In this document: positions 31,636-44,489 of the stretch, piece by piece | Numbering within the stretch: the stretch's first letter is position 1 | How the letters are laid out: each line of letters begins with the position of its first letter | Origin: Crotalaria pallida | Taxonomy: Eukaryota > Streptophyta > Magnoliopsida > Fabales > Fabaceae | Direction: 5' to 3' | Assembly: GCA_037953625.1 (NCBI GenBank) | Contig: CM075650.1 | Location: 3,598,501-3,662,500 of the forward strand | DNA length: 64,000 bases | The notes under the pieces: model-generated | The model's database searches: none | What the model was told of the DNA's origin: nothing | Seen by the model: only the letters and a program-made list of their open reading frames with translations | Position numbers and translations under genes: made by a program

Positions 31636-31985
31636 TACTCCCTCGTGTCATATATGTAAGCCCCTTTGACTAAAAAACACACATTTTAAGAAAGTTAGTC
31701 AAAATTATTAGTGATATTGGAAATATAAAAACACTGAGCAAGTACGATAAATTTTCCCCGCTCCGCCACTTTTAGTCATAGGCTATCGCCCATTCCTGAT
31801 AGTCGCATCTATTTAGATACCTTTTCAAAACCACCTTTATAATTATTATCAGACTCTAAAAAGTGTTGTATAAATAGGGATTTTTGTAGAAAATAAGTTA
31901 TGAATACCATTGAAAATTGGAGATGTAACTTATATTAAGGATAAAAAAAATCTTTAAAGAGAGTTTATATATAGGACCGAAGAAA
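31636..31985. repeat. Stowaway-like MITE
   Basis: Starts at TACTCCCTCGTGTCATATATG, the typical plant Tc1/mariner-MITE terminus. It ends in an imperfect inverted copy (TATATATAGGACCGAAG). No ORF. Confidence 0.55.
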
Positions 31986-32352
31986 ATAAAATTTTAACAC
32001 TTGTTTTTGGATGAAAGGTAAAAAAAGTAATAACCAAATATAGATTTAATTTTGTGGCTATTTATGTACTCAATTTTATTCAATTTTGTATGAGTTGAAT
32101 CTTGGTGAATAAGATTTTTATTTTTCCAAATATAAAAAGGTGTATAAATTGTACTAAATATTTATTTCATCCAAATAATCTCAATTATAAGTAAAAAAAA
32201 CTGAATTCATATTTATTAAGAATATTAGTTGATCATATTTAATTTTTAATTTTCAAATTCACAAAAAAATAATAAGAGTACTTTAGATAAGTAACATTAG
32301 GTAGCTGCAGTTTAATTTTTAATTTTTAACATTAGGTAGATAATTTTTAATT

Positions 32353-32458
32353 TGTTCGCGTAAGTTAGCCAAGTTGGTAGCTGCAGGGACATCTATGTAG
32401 CTTAGACTCCCAGGTTCTGGATTTTAGTCTCAGGTACCTCATTTGTAATAAAAAAAGA
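32353..32458 (+). repeat. tRNA-derived SINE fragment 1
   Basis: Box-A-like TAGCCAAGTTGG at 32366-32377 and box-B-like GGTTCTGGATT at 32413-32423, then an A-rich tail. It shares GCTGCAGGGACA with the fragment at 39768-39885, so both belong to one family. Confidence 0.55.
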
Positions 32459-32937
32459 TAAGTAACATTAGGAATAAAACAAAAATTAATTGAGACAATC
32501 ACTTTATAGAGATATTTTAAGAATTGTAATATATTTAATAGTAAATAGTTAATTATATTTTTTTTAATATTTCATACCACTAATAAGAAATTTTTTTTTT
32601 TAATTGAACCGGAGAGACTGGTTGAGAATGTGTTAATCAATGTTAGTTGGCTCGTTGAGTTGTGGCATTGCTAGTATGCAGTTCATTTTATGGGTGAATT
32701 TTGGGAAATCAAGCAATCATAGCCATCAATTTTTGTTCAACAATAACAGCCATTAAACCACAAGTTTGCACTGGTACAAACTATGCTTGTATCTTAAAAC
32801 ACCCCTTACCATAAAATAAAGAATATGAGAATACAATGGGATACAAAAATTACAATGATGTTAATCTCTCCTATATGAAATGAAAGTCATCTAAATCATA
32901 CAATAATACTAATGAGTATGGATATATAAATAAAAGA

Positions 32938-33459
32938 CTTATTTAACATTTTAGTCTCTGAACTTAGGTGTTCTTTTGAAATTGGTCCTTAAAAATTTTT
33001 TTCGATGTTTGGGTCCCTGAACTTTGTTCCATTTTTGGAAATGGTCATTTCGTTACTTCAGTGATGACATAGCCGACGACATGTCACGTCACTGTCACAA
33101 TATCGACAAGTGATGTGTTATGTAGCGTCACGTGACACTACATGATTTTTTTATTAAAAAAATAATTTCTTTTAAAAATTATTAAAAGATTCGATTTTCT
33201 TTTAAAAAACAATTTTTAATTATTTTTAATAAATTTGAACTTTTTTAAATTTAAAAAATTCACGTGGCATCATCCGACACGTTACCTATTGATGTGGCGA
33301 AAGTGACGTGGCATGTCCTCGATCATATCACCACTTATGTGAAGAAAAGACCGTTTCCAAAATTTGAGCAAAGTTTAGAAACTCAAAACATCGAAAAAAA
33401 AAGTTTAAAGATCAATTCCAAAAGAGTACCTAAATTCAGAGACTAATTACTTAAATAAG
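32938..33459. repeat. Foldback MITE with long inverted repeats
   Basis: CTTATTTAA...AGTCTCTGAACTTAGGT on the left returns inverted as ACCTAAATTCAGAGACTAAT...TTAAATAAG on the right. The arms run for over 100 bp, through the TTTTGAAATTGGTCC and CGATGTTTGGGTCC segments. Long-arm structure and no ORF fit a Mutator-like non-autonomous element. Confidence 0.7.
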
Positions 33460-33620
33460 TCAAAATCAAAAAGTTAGGATCACATGGATTCTCTAATATC
33501 TTGATATTTAGCACGACAAAGGCAGTTGTTAAGGAGAAAGAAAGGCATTACCCAAGTCCTTGATCTGGAACTGAGTAAGTATCATGGTAGTGCATAAACC
33601 TTTAGAGGACCCCTGTGCAA

Positions 33621-34259
33621 CCATGAAGCCCCAATACTCCAAAAATGAAAAAGTATCCGTGTCGTATTCGTGTTTGATATCGATACGCGTACGATACTTT
33701 TCGATAGGTGTTCCAAAAGTATCCAATTATTTTTTATTTAATTTTAATTATTTTTTAAAAAAATAATTTTAGGATACTTCTCAGATACTTCCCGATACTC
33801 TCTGATACTTTTTCGATACTTCCCGGATACATGTTTGATTTTACTTTGAATTTTGTAATAATTATTATTATTTTAAAAGTAACTTTTTAATTAGTATTTT
33901 TAATAAGATAAATAACTCTTTTTATGTCCTTTAAATTGTGGAGATTAATGGGTGTGCACTGATGATGTAAGTCGACAAAAGTAATATAAATGAATGGTGA
34001 ATAATGAATTGATTGTTTTAAATATCTTTACACCATCGGTGCACCATATATTTTCTCTAAATTGTGATCATTATAATTATATATGTACACACTAATGTCA
34101 TTTTGAATTAATAACAATATGAATGAAAATTAACAATGTACAATATATTTTTTAAATTTTTAATATAGTAAACGTATCCTATGTCGTGTCGTATCTTAAA
34201 TTTTCAAAAATTCTTGTAACCTCGTATCTGTGTCATACTAAGTATCGGAGCTTCATAGC
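33621..34259. repeat. MITE with ATGAAGC termini and GTATC-rich arms
   Basis: Left terminus CCATGAAGCCCCAATACT and right terminus AGTATCGGAGCTTCATAG are imperfect inverted repeats. Both arms are full of ATACTTTTCGATAC-type words. Superfamily not assigned. Confidence 0.55.
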
Positions 34260-34427
34260 TATGAAAAAAGAATAGCTAAATAAACGGCAACATGATAAAA
34301 CAATTCAAAAGGCTAATTTGTATTATTCCACAAAACTAAGAAGACCCTTAATATCGAAAGAAAAATGCAGCGGACCCTAAAGCATATAAAAATTTAACAA
34401 TAATGAGTCAATATGCACTTGTTATGG

Positions 34428-34632
34428 CTTTATTATTATTATTATTTTTTATAAACAAAAATTTAGGTGAGTTGGGCTCTGGGGCTCACCAGGGTAGGCT
34501 TCCAGGCTTAAAAAGCGTTTACAGGTACTTAAAAATTACCCACCAACACCATCCTCACATCAATGAGATTCGAACCCAGGATCTCTTTCAAGCCCGGACT
34601 CAGTCATTACCAACTGAGCCAACGGTTGTTGC
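34428..34632 (-). repeat. tRNA-derived SINE, near complete
   Basis: On the minus strand, box A TGGCTCAGTTGG (34610-34621) and box B GGGTTCGAATC (34567-34577) are canonical and correctly spaced. The body then runs to a T-rich (plus strand) tail near 34428-34455. It is longer than a tRNA, has no acceptor stem, and ends in a tail, so it is a SINE rather than a tRNA gene. Confidence 0.75.
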
Positions 34633-34700
34633 CTACTTCCTATGGCTTTTGTTATCACAAAGTAAATGCGGCAATTGATATAAAACCTTCTATTATATAA

Positions 34701-35316
34701 AAGAGTAAATGGTCAATTTGGTCCTCTAAGAATTATGTTGCCCCCAATTTAGTCCCTTGAAAATATTTGTCACCAACTTATTCCCTCAAAGTTATTTGTC
34801 ACTAATTTAGTCCCTCAAAAATTAATTGTGACATCAATTTAGTCCCCAAATATATTTGCCACCAATTTAGTCCCCAAAGATATTTGCCACCAATTTAGTC
34901 CCTCAAAAAGATATGGAGGTTGTGGGTATTTTTTTTTAAATATGTTTGTTTATGTGTTTAAGTTTTTTTTTTAATAATTTTTTTATTTAAACTAATTTGT
35001 AGTAGAGCAGTACAAGTGACTATCGTGATGGCATAATTGATCTTTGATGAACTATATTGATGACAAATATCTTTAGGGGACTAAATTGATGACACAATTG
35101 TTCTTTGAGTGACTATATTGATGCCAAATATCTTTGGAGGATTTAATTGGTGGCACAATTGATCTTTAAGGGACTAAATTGGTGGTAAATATCTTTGGGG
35201 GACTAAATTGGTGACATAATTGATCTTTGAGGGACTAAATTGATGGCAAATATCTTTGTGGATTAAATTGGTGGCAATATAATCTTTGGAGGACTAAATT
35301 GACTATTAAACCATTT
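34701..35316. repeat. Foldback MITE with internal subrepeats
   Basis: Left AGAGTAAATGGTCAATTTGGTCC pairs with right GGACTAAATTGACTATTAAACC. Within each arm, units of about 35-40 bp (CACCAATTTAGTCCC / GGGACTAAATTGGTG) repeat several times. No ORF. A common non-autonomous DNA transposon type in dicots. Confidence 0.75.
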
Positions 35317-35370
35317 GAAACTTGCATTGGTCTTAACCATCTTAAATGTTTCATGTACTCTCTTTCTGAT

Positions 35371-35881
35371 TAGTATTGGCAATTAGGGCCTAAGCCCGCG
35401 GGAAAATGCGGACAGGGCTTGATTTTTTGGCCCATTTTTTAATTAGGGTCGGGGCAGGGCCGCCCGTAAAAATTGCAGGTATTTTTGGGCGGGCAATGGG
35501 CAGCCCGCGAGCATTTTTTTTTTAATTTCTTGATTTAAGACTTTTTTTTTTGTTTTATTTTTAAGACTTTATTATTTAATTGCTTAATCTGTATGAATTT
35601 TTGAGACTTTGTTAAGACATGGACTTTTATGTTTTAAAAAACTTTTAAGACATTTGTAAGAGTCAATATTATGGTCTATGGAGGACCCCAATTTTTATTT
35701 TTTTATGCTATTTTTATGTTGTTTTCCTTTTTTTTAATTTGGAAAAAAAAAGAGTGGCTAACTCCCATGACCGCCCGCAAAAAACATGGACGGGCAGGGC
35801 ATGTATTTGCCGCCATAAAATCAAAACGGGCCCAGCCCACGCCCGCCCATTGCCCTAGCCCCTAATTATTGCCGATGCTAA
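35371..35881. repeat. hAT-like non-autonomous element
   Basis: Terminal inverted repeats TAGTATTGGCAA...TTAGGGCC and its imperfect complement ending TTGCCGATGCTA. Subterminal arms are GC-rich (GGGCGGGC). TTTCTGAT occurs on both flanks (35363-35370 and 35882-35889), an 8-bp target duplication as expected for hAT. One extra A at 35881 leaves the exact right end ambiguous. Confidence 0.75.
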
Positions 35882-36121
35882 TTTCTGATATTCTTCCGAA
35901 TAATTATTAGGTGATCCGGAACCACATGGTCCAGGAGAATCACCACCACCCATTATTTTATTTTTGAATTTTTTTAATTAAAAAATAAATTACCAATGGT
36001 TGAGATGTACATGGTCCAGGACTAACTAATAATTCGCTGCCACAATAAATTGATCGAATTCTTTTAAAATAATTTGTACACCGGAAAAATAAAGATAAAA
36101 CATGTACACTAGAAAATAAAA

Positions 36122-36618
36122 GACAAAACTACTTGATTGGTCCTGTAAGTTATTTTTTTTATTGTGATTTCGTCCCTTAACTTTTTTTCGTTTCAAATAA
36201 ATCCGTAAGTTTGTAACTTGTTTCAAATAAATCCTTCCATCCAATTTTGTGTTAACACCGTTAATGGGAGCCTCCTATGTGGCAACCATTGGTCTTACGT
36301 GGCTAAAACTCAATGTTACACTCCCAAAATGATGTCATATGAGGCCAAAAGAGAAAACCAAAACAGTTAGGGATAGCCCAATAAGTTTCTATTTTGGTCT
36401 CATACGACATCGTTTTGGGATGTAACGTTGATTTTTAGCCTTGTAAGACCATTGGTTGTCACGTAGGAGGCTCCCATTAACGGTGTTAAAACAGAATTGG
36501 ACTGAAGGATTTATTTGAAACAAGTTACAAACTTCCGGATTTATTTGAAACGAAAAAAAGTTAAGGAACAAAATCGCAACCAAAAAATAACTTACAGGAC
36601 CAATATAATAGTTTTGCC
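36122..36618. repeat. Foldback MITE with about 230-bp arms
   Basis: GACAAAACTA...TTGGTCCTGTAAGTTATTTTTT on the left is mirrored by AAAAAATAACTTACAGGACCAA...TAGTTTTGCC on the right. The arms meet near 36370. No ORF. Mutator-like by structure only. Confidence 0.75.
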
Positions 36619-36808
36619 AAAATAAAAGGATTCCAAGGAAGATTGTTCTTTTTGCCAATAACATTGTTAGTGTCCCATTTCTAATCTTGCTCTGTTGCAC
36701 TTGTTACCATTTGTGAACTTCAAACCATGAGGGCTGAAAAAATACCATTCTGGATCATCTGATTTCATCTTAGAAAATCCTAAGACCACAATCTATGGAA
36801 GAACCCAA

Positions 36809-36838
36809 AAATAATAATAATAATAATAATAATAATAT
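36809..36838. repeat. (AAT)n microsatellite
   Basis: About nine AAT units. Confidence 0.9.
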
Positions 36839-37239
36839 TATGTAAACAAATAAATCACCATCTAATAAGAAAAGAAGAAAAGAGAGGACATTTAAATCAA
36901 AACCACTTAGATTAATATAGTAAAATCCTAAACTAAATTTTGATCAATGTTCGGGCTCTAAAAACCATTTAGTTTAGTTTACCTTTGGAGGAATTTACAT
37001 TACATGACAATGTTAAAATGTGCAATAAACTAAAACGACAATGTTTTAGTTCATATTGGAAAACATTGATGCTTTTGAAGTCAAAAAATGAATAAAGTAC
37101 AGAGGTCCCTTTGGGAAAAAGTATTAACAAAGATGCATGCTTAAGGAATTGAGATTTTATTGCCCGGTCTTGGACCACCACGTGGACAGTGGTCCAGACC
37201 ACTAAACTTGTGACACGTGGTAAAATTTCCAGTACTACT

Positions 37240-37360
37240 AAGTCAGAATCCAATTTCCGGTTTAGCAAAACCGGAATAGTGTTTAAATTGATTCCGGTTC
37301 AACAAAATCGGAAATGATTTTCCGGCTTAATAGAACCGAAAATGTTAACACTGTTAAGGG
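37240..37360. repeat. Three successive short hairpins around CCGG
   Basis: TTCCGGTTTAGCAAAACCGGAA, then two imperfect versions (TTCCGGTTCAACAAAATCGGAA; TTCCGGCTTAATAGAACCG), within about 90 bp. No gene in the surrounding 36840-37800 stretch. Confidence 0.55.
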
Positions 37361-37796
37361 TATTTTGGTCCATGGAAATCTGAAATGGGGGCCAAAAAGT
37401 CAGCCATGAGGGCCAAAAAGCAATTTCCCAAAAAAAAAAAGCAATTTTAAATTTTGGCCAATGGTGATTTGCACTTTCACCTTTGACTTTGCTTACTTTT
37501 TTTACCACAGCTTTCTTCTTCTTCTTCTGTTTATACTACAGAGCATCCCAATGCAAAAGCGCGTCCTCCCCATTTTCTCCTCTAACATAGTGCTACTACA
37601 CTAGTATAATGCAACTTCATTTAGAATGAAAAAGAAAAAGAAAAGAAAAGAAATATTAGTGGACCAAGTCTATGTATCAAACTCAATATAGATCCAACTA
37701 ACAAAGGATGTCTGTCCATACATACTGCCCGATTCATACAAAGAGAATAATAATTAAATCAATTAATCAACTTACATATAAAACAAATCATAATTA

Positions 37797-37912
37797 TTCC
37801 GTCTCATGAGAGACGGAAAACACAAACATACATCACAAAAAAATTGACTCGGTATGAACGGAAAATTTCCGTTTCGGTGTGAACGGAAAATTTCCGTCTC
37901 TTGGAAGACGGA
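37797..37912. repeat. Short palindrome group
   Basis: CCGTCTCATGAGAGACGG near 37799-37816, ACGGAAAATTTCCGT at 37858-37872 and again at 37883-37897, and CGTCTCTTGGAAGACG after it. Confidence 0.7.
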
Positions 37913-38217
37913 AATTTGAAACGCACTGAGGACAATTTTACTCATGAAAATACAAAATGGGGACCAAAATTTCGACAATGGGGCCAAAATTTAAAACTCC
38001 AAAAAAAGAGCAAGAAAAACAAGACTGCATAAGCCTATTCCAACAAGAACATTATAATGGGTCCAACCCTCAACCGACCCATTTCCAAAAAAGAAAATAG
38101 AAATGGAGGAGGCCCAAAACAGGTCCTTCATCCAAAAAAAAGGGTTTATTTTTTGGCTCCCATGGTTGAATTTTTGGCTTCCATTTTGATTTTTTGAAGA
38201 CAAAAATGACCCAGTGT

Positions 38218-38498
38218 TATATTATTTTCGTCCATATATATATAAGACTCTTTTGATAGATTTCACGTCCATTAAGAAAGTTGGTTTATTTAGTTAATGA
38301 TATTCGAAATGTGAATATTTGATATGTATTTTCAAAATTACCCACATTAATATTATAGGAAATAAAAAAAAGTGTTAAGTAAATAGGAGTGTTTGTGGAA
38401 AGAAGTAATTAATTATCATTGAAAATTGGTATAAGGTCTTCTAAATAAGGACAAAATAACAATCTCAAAAGGGTTTTATATTTAGATACGGAGGGAGT
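38218..38498. repeat. Stowaway-like MITE
   Basis: The right end is the typical terminus ATACGGAGGGAGTA. The left end (TTTCGTCCATATATATATAAG) is its degenerate inverted partner. No ORF. Confidence 0.6.
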
Positions 38499-39012
38499 AA
38501 ATTTTTTCGTCTTTATATTCACGGAAGATCTTCAATCTTACACTTAACGGAAGAACAAAATTATTTTTTCCATGAAGAGTCAAACGAAACAAAAACAATA
38601 GTTTTCCGTCACGTACAAGATGGAAACAAAAAGTTAGTTTTCCGTAAAGTACAAGACGAAAATCTGTCACCCTTGCCGTTGCTGCCCTTGCATCGGAAGT
38701 TGTGCACAAGGTAGAGAGGTCTTGTACATTTCCGTCTTATTTTATATCATGACAAGGCAAAGGTCTTGTACATTTCCTTTTTATTTTATAACATGATAAA
38801 TGCAGGGGCAGTTAGGATATGTCTACGTCCTAGGATAAGCCTTTGCTTCACATGACAGGAAACTAACTTTTTGTTTCTGTCTTGTACTTGAGGGAAAGCT
38901 AATTTTTTTTTTTTTGTTTCGTTTGATACTTTACAGAAAAAATAATTTTGTTTTTCCGTTAAGTGTAAGATGGAAGATCCTTCCGTGAATATAAAGACGG
39001 AAAAATTTATAA
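38498..39012. repeat. Long inverted-repeat element (foldback)
   Basis: The first 80 bp (TTTTTTCGTCTTTATATTCACGGAAG...) return inverted at 38930-39012 with few mismatches. Between the arms lie repeated TTTCCGT and GTACAAGA words. No ORF. Confidence 0.7.
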
Positions 39013-39767
39013 CATTGGGGCCAAAAATTCAACCCCGAGGCCAAAAGACTGGGCTTCGACACTTTTTCGGGCCCAAAACCCAACATTTAAACAAAAACAA
39101 ATGAATGATGGCAAAACGGGAAAACGAGGCAGTAAGCTCCATAACAGCATCCACCTCATCGATACAAGGAAGAAAAATTTTATTTATTGCTCTTTATTAT
39201 GCCATTTTAAATTAATTTATTACTTCATTCAAATGTTAACTCCATAACATTATATTATTGATACTTGTCACCCAATGAGAATGAAAAAATTAGTACTATC
39301 AACATATTATTTGAGGTAAAAATATATCTTTTTAGTGGTGTTAAAACCCAATCAATGACATTACTTCATCATGCCCAATTCATATCATATGAGTTGACAT
39401 TATATACCAACCTTACTAAATTCAAGAAAGAAATAATTATTATTATTATAGTGCATTGACTCGCACCTTGCTACGTTGATTCTCCATGTTAAGTTATTTG
39501 ATGAAGTTATCACAGACAAATCATTTAAATGATTCTCCCTTGTAATTATTATTTTCAATTGACATTCCTTATTTGTGTCATATGTTTTATTCATCACATT
39601 ACATGATTATTTAATCAATTTTGGATTCTAAATAGTTGTGATACACAAACTAGCATGCCTCATTTATGATAGTATTACCGAAAGAAATCAATTATATAAT
39701 ATAAAAAGACAATACCCGCAATTCACAAAATGTTGAGGTGTCGCTTCCATAGTTTTTTCTTGATTTT
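39013..39767. other. AT-rich intergenic stretch, nothing recognised
   Basis: No coding or structural signal noticed. Confidence 0.55.
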
Positions 39768-39885
39768 TGTTTTTTTTTTGTTTTTTTTTTTGTTTACATG
39801 AGAGGTCTGGGACTAGAACCCATGACCTGGGGGAGGTGGAAATCCTAAGTGTCCCTGCAGCCACCAACTGGGCCGTCTTACGCGG
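39768..39885 (-). repeat. tRNA-derived SINE fragment 2
   Basis: On the minus strand a box-A-like GGCCCAGTTGG (39864-39874) and box-B-like GGTTCTAGTCC (39810-39820), with a T-rich plus-strand end. Same family as 32353-32458, by the shared GCTGCAGGGACA. Confidence 0.6.
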
Positions 39886-40440
39886 ATTTTTGTTTTTTTT
39901 AAATAATTAAAAACATTTAAAAGATATTGCTATATATTGTATGAAGATAAAAATAAAAGAAAAGCAAGATTTTACGAATCCATTAACTACTTTTTGGTAA
40001 CATGCATTCAAATTTTAAATTTTTTAACTGATTCTAATATTAAAAAAATTGATTCAAATCTTAAATATTAATAAAAAATATTGAGATTATATACTAATTC
40101 ATTAACTAGTTTTTTGGTTTTATTCCTAATGAGTCAAAATCAATTATATACTATACAAAATCAATTGATTCCAAGTTTTCGATTTTATACATAATAAAAA
40201 TCTTGAAATGAATCATGGATATGTACGTGCCTATACATTAAATGATCGAAAACTACTTGATTTTAACAAATACTCATCAAGTATGAGATTAAGATAGTAT
40301 AATTTGAAATTGATTTCGAATATTAAAATGGTTATGATTTGAAAAAGAAAAAAAATGACCCAATTACGATATATATTTATTTGATTTTGCTAAGATTGTG
40401 TTTATGATAATGGCGTGATTTTTTTTAGGAATACAAGATA
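39886..40440. other. AT-rich intergenic stretch, nothing recognised
   Basis: No gene or repeat structure noticed before the Helitron 5' region. Confidence 0.5.
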
Positions 40441-40499
40441 CAAAATTCAAATAAGATACGTTACCCGTGCATAAAATCAATTTAAACTTTTCAACCAAT

Positions 40500-41028
40500 T
40501 TGATAAGATCAATTTAAATAGTAGATCACATCAGTTCAATTTATTGTTATTGTTATTCTAATTAAAAGAGAATACCTTCAAGACAATAATTGATTATGTG
40601 TCACTTCCTCATAATTTTGCCCAATTTTTTATTAAAAAATTAATTCAAAATTCAAATAAAATACGTTACCCGTACATGAGATCAATTTAAACTGTTAAAT
40701 AAGACATCTTCTTACTCTCCAATTTTGAAAACCAACTTGATAAGATCAATTAAACCTGTGCATGAGATATAATCAATTTAAACTGTGCAACTAACTTGAT
40801 AAGATCAATTTAAAATCAATTAAAACTTTGCAACTAGCATGATAAGATCAATTTAAAATCAATTTAAAATTAACTCAAAATTCAAATAAGATACGTTACC
40901 CGTGCATGAGATCAATTTAAACTGTTAAATAAGGTATCTTCTTACTCATATCATGGTGGTCCCTCATTTTTTAAACTGTACACGAAATAAAATCAATTTA
41001 AACTTTTCAACCAACTTGATAAGATCAA
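40500..41028. repeat. Helitron 5' iterons, TTGATAAGATCAA, array 1
   Basis: The inverted repeat TTGAT-AAG-ATCAA occurs at 40500, 40737, 40796, 40839 (one mismatch) and 41016 (starts), each usually followed by TTTAAA. All lie within 650 bp upstream of the RPA-like start codon. Confidence 0.8.
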
Positions 41029-41150
41029 TTTAAATAGTTGATCACACGAGTTCAATTTATTGTTATTCAAATAAGGCTTCTTCTTGCTCTCCAATTATAA
41101 ATAATATTTTCCAACTTAAAGTTGAATCAAAACTACATCCAATATTAAAA

Positions 41151-43676
41151 ATGGAAGATCAACATATGATCAAAGATATTAACACAGCAAATGCCAAAAC
41201 TTCATGGAAAATCAGGGTTCGAATAATAAGACTCTGGAAATCAACATTTACTAGAAATGGAAGTCAAAAATCTATTCTAGACATGGTTCTTCTTGATGAA
41301 GAGGTATTTTTTTCGTTTCATTTTCTTTTATTATAATTATTAATGTTTCAAAATGCAATAATGAACAATACTACCACATTATTATTTTTTTTCGTTTCAT
41401 TTTCTTTTTACAAATTTCTTTTTTACATTACAGTCCCAGCAGATAGGAGTCATCATGAAATCTGAAGACCTATCCAATTTTGAGCATCTTTTAGAAGAAG
41501 GAAAAATATATGATTTACATAAATTTGCTATGGCAAAAAATGGAGCTTCATTCAAGCCTACACGGCATGAATGCAAATTATACTTCACAAAATACACTAC
41601 TGTTACTCACTTGGAAGATCCGATTTTTGTCAAATGAATACATTTTGAACTCAACAAAAGAGGATGCTCATTTAGTTTGTATGTTTTAATTTATTAATTT
41701 ATTTATTTTTTCATATTAATTTATATATATTTATTACCATGAAATAAACATTATTTTATGTTATTGCTAGATGTTATTGGTTTGTTATCTGGTCGAGGAG
41801 AGGTGACTCCTTTTCAAGCAACCAAATATATTGTTCTTGAACTTGATGATCTTGAGTAAGTTCTAAATAATTATTTAATTCTAAAATATTTATTAGTTTT
41901 AACCTATTTAAAATTGGAACAAAATTGTTAAAATTAATGACAAGGACAAGGGAAAGCTCTGGTGTACATTATGGGGTTCTTATGTAGATCAATTCGTTGC
42001 ATATCTTGATCAACATCCTACTACCCAATATATCATCTCGGTCCAATTTGAAAAAATGAAGTTTTTTATCCGTATGTATTATTCATATGTTGTAAATTAA
42101 ATCATATATTTATTTTTATGGTCATTAATCAATGTTTTTAATAGAGTTAAAATGTTTGAATTTTGCACAGGAACAATGGGTGTGTCAAATACAACGTACT
42201 GATATGCCAGAAGTTACCCAATTTCGTCAAAGGTTTTTCTTTTCTTTTCTAAATTTTGCTTATAAATTTAAAAATTAGCTGTTAATTAATAGTATTTCAA
42301 ACTTAGCATTATTTTATGTGGAAATATATGATGGAAAATATATATTATAAAAAGAATGGGAAAATATACTTAGTTTAATAAGAAAATACTATCTGCTGGG
42401 AGGTATCCCACGTTGCACCAACGCGTGCGGTACAATTTTCTTTTTTTTTTTTTTAGAATGTGAGAAGTGCTTTATCTTATTTCAATTATATTCTCATTTT
42501 TTTACCCCTATCACTACTCAGATTTATTCTAACATTTATTGTTTTAATTATCAGACTTTTGATTAAAGATAACTCTGATAGAATTCAGATTTCACAAATC
42601 GTTCCCGAGACAACATCGTATTCAATGGAAGATGATTTTCTCAATAAAAATGTTTTCAAGATGATATAAAGGAATCAATTGAGGTATTATTTTATTTAAT
42701 TCTATGAATTTGAATCTGTCTAAAGCTTAAAATTAAAAAAAAAAACATTCAAACCCATAAAACTAACTTATTTTATTTCTTAGGATGGGGTGTTCCGTTG
42801 GAACTATAAGAGACATTCAATCTCCTCTTAACTGGTGGTACAAAGGTTGCAAAAAATGTCAGACATGTAGCTTTTTCTGTAATAAATGTGAGAACTATCC
42901 AATGTCCTTTATCCCTAGGTACATGAGCATATTCTTTTTTCTTAATTTTTTTTAGAAAAAAATTATAAAAAAATACTAATATGTGTTATTTATTTCATAT
43001 TGAAAAAAGATATAACATAAAGCTAATTGTCGGGGACGACACGGATTATGCAACATTTATTCTATACGATGGCGAGGCCGCATGGTTTTTGCAAATAAGT
43101 GCAAATGATTTACGATCTAAATACATCGCTAAAGTATGTATTATAACATTTTTAAATTTATATTTAAAAATTAAAAGGCACACATTACATAATTCAAAAG
43201 TTAAATTTTTACTCTTTTTGTAGAAAGGTGATAAATCAAGCTATCCAAAGGAGATTAATGATTTCATAGGAAAGAGGATGTTGTTCAAAGTTAAGTTCAA
43301 TATTCTAGATCTCAATTCTTTTCACCCATACAAAATTGGAATAATAAAGCTATACTGCGAAGAGGAAATCATCCTAGCTTTTGATCAAAAATATAATGTT
43401 GATGCAGTGAGTATTCAAATCAAGTTTAAATCTATTCACTTAATAACACTTAAAAACATGTACTTATGGCTCTTACAACCATTTTTTATAATACAGTGCA
43501 ACTTCCAACCACAAAACTCTGAGCTATTAACCGGTCATCTGTAGCAAATAAGGTATAAATATTACACCTTAGATATTTTTGTGAAAAAACCTAATGATTA
43601 TACTATATATTTAATACCATTTATTTTATGTAGGGAGTTTCATCGGAGGTAGCTGATAATGCCTCTCAAGAAGATT
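41151..43676 (+). pseudogene. Helitron RPA-like (replication protein A large subunit) gene
   Basis: Exons recognisable by translated similarity: first OB fold at 41151-41310 and 41434-41680; second OB-fold pieces at 41768-41855 (GEVTPFQATKYIVLELDDLE), 41942-42063 (KLWCTLWGSYVDQF) and about 42190-42231; a linker at about 42580-42668; and the C-terminal zinc-ribbon OB fold from about 42826 (GCKKCQTCSFFCNKCENYP, a Cys4 ligand set) through 43017-43412. Introns are AT-rich with GT/AG ends. An in-frame TGA at 41634-41636 and a TAA at 42667-42669 indicate decay. Plant Helitrons commonly carry such genes, probably to protect single-stranded DNA during rolling-circle transfer. Confidence 0.82.
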
Positions 43677-44489
43677 GAAGACACATCTATAGATATCAGC
43701 GAAGTAATTGACGAATCAAAATTGAGCGGACATGATGGCTCCTAACCTTGCAAAAATTTGGCTCTAAGTAGTTTGGATTATGAATGTTTATTAAATAAGG
43801 TTGTGTTAAACATTTTTTTTTCTTTATTGGACTCATTTATGTTACCAATGACTGAATAATGTTCCAAATGTACAGGTGGATCTCAAAAGTGATTTATCTC
43901 ATACATGAGATTTCACCTTTATCTTTTATCGAAAATTTCAATTTTGTTTTGGCCTTTTCTACTCTTTATTGTTTATTTCTCATTATAACTCTTTATCCAC
44001 CAACCATTCATTTTCATGAAAAACCATTTGATCCTTTTGTTATCATATTTTGTGGGTCTTTCTTCCATTTACTTATACCGAGAAAAGGAGGATAATAACT
44101 ATTTTAAATACTATAATACAAGAATCAATCCAAATTTTTGAATAGTTGATTAATTTCTGATTGGTTTATCTTAATAACTATAAAATCCTTATTAGATAAG
44201 AACTCTTACAAAAATTATCAACTCAATAACTAATTTTAAAATCCTAACTTGCTGTTTTATATTTATCACCTAAGTATAAAATCCTACTATAATCAATAAG
44301 ATATAGATTAATTTTACCCATCTCAATCACATATATTTTTTGTTAAATGGTACCTTTTTTTTTTGGGTTGCATAAAGGGTCTAAGAGCCCAAAATCAAAA
44401 GAAAGAAAAAAATTTATCTCACCTCAAAGTGTTCAAATTCATTCTTCCTTCCTTCCCCTATAGTCATTCAGCAGTCTCTTATGATATAC
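43677..44489. other. Helitron spacer, no gene recognised
   Basis: AT-rich sequence between the RPA-like gene and the duplicated segment. Short ORFs here show no family features. Confidence 0.5.

Noticed and set aside
34567..34621. tRNA gene on the minus strand
   Set aside because: A and B boxes are good, but there is no acceptor stem pairing, and an unrelated body with a T-rich tail follows, as in a SINE.
42390..42425. Helitron 3' terminus (hairpin-like GGGAGGTATCCC and CCAACGCGTGCGG)
   Set aside because: No CTRR end follows, and it lies within an intron of the RPA-like gene.
41151..43676. Host replication protein A gene
   Set aside because: It has in-frame stops, sits behind Helitron 5' repeats, and its first exon is duplicated with the Helitron end at 45849. 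It belongs to the transposon.
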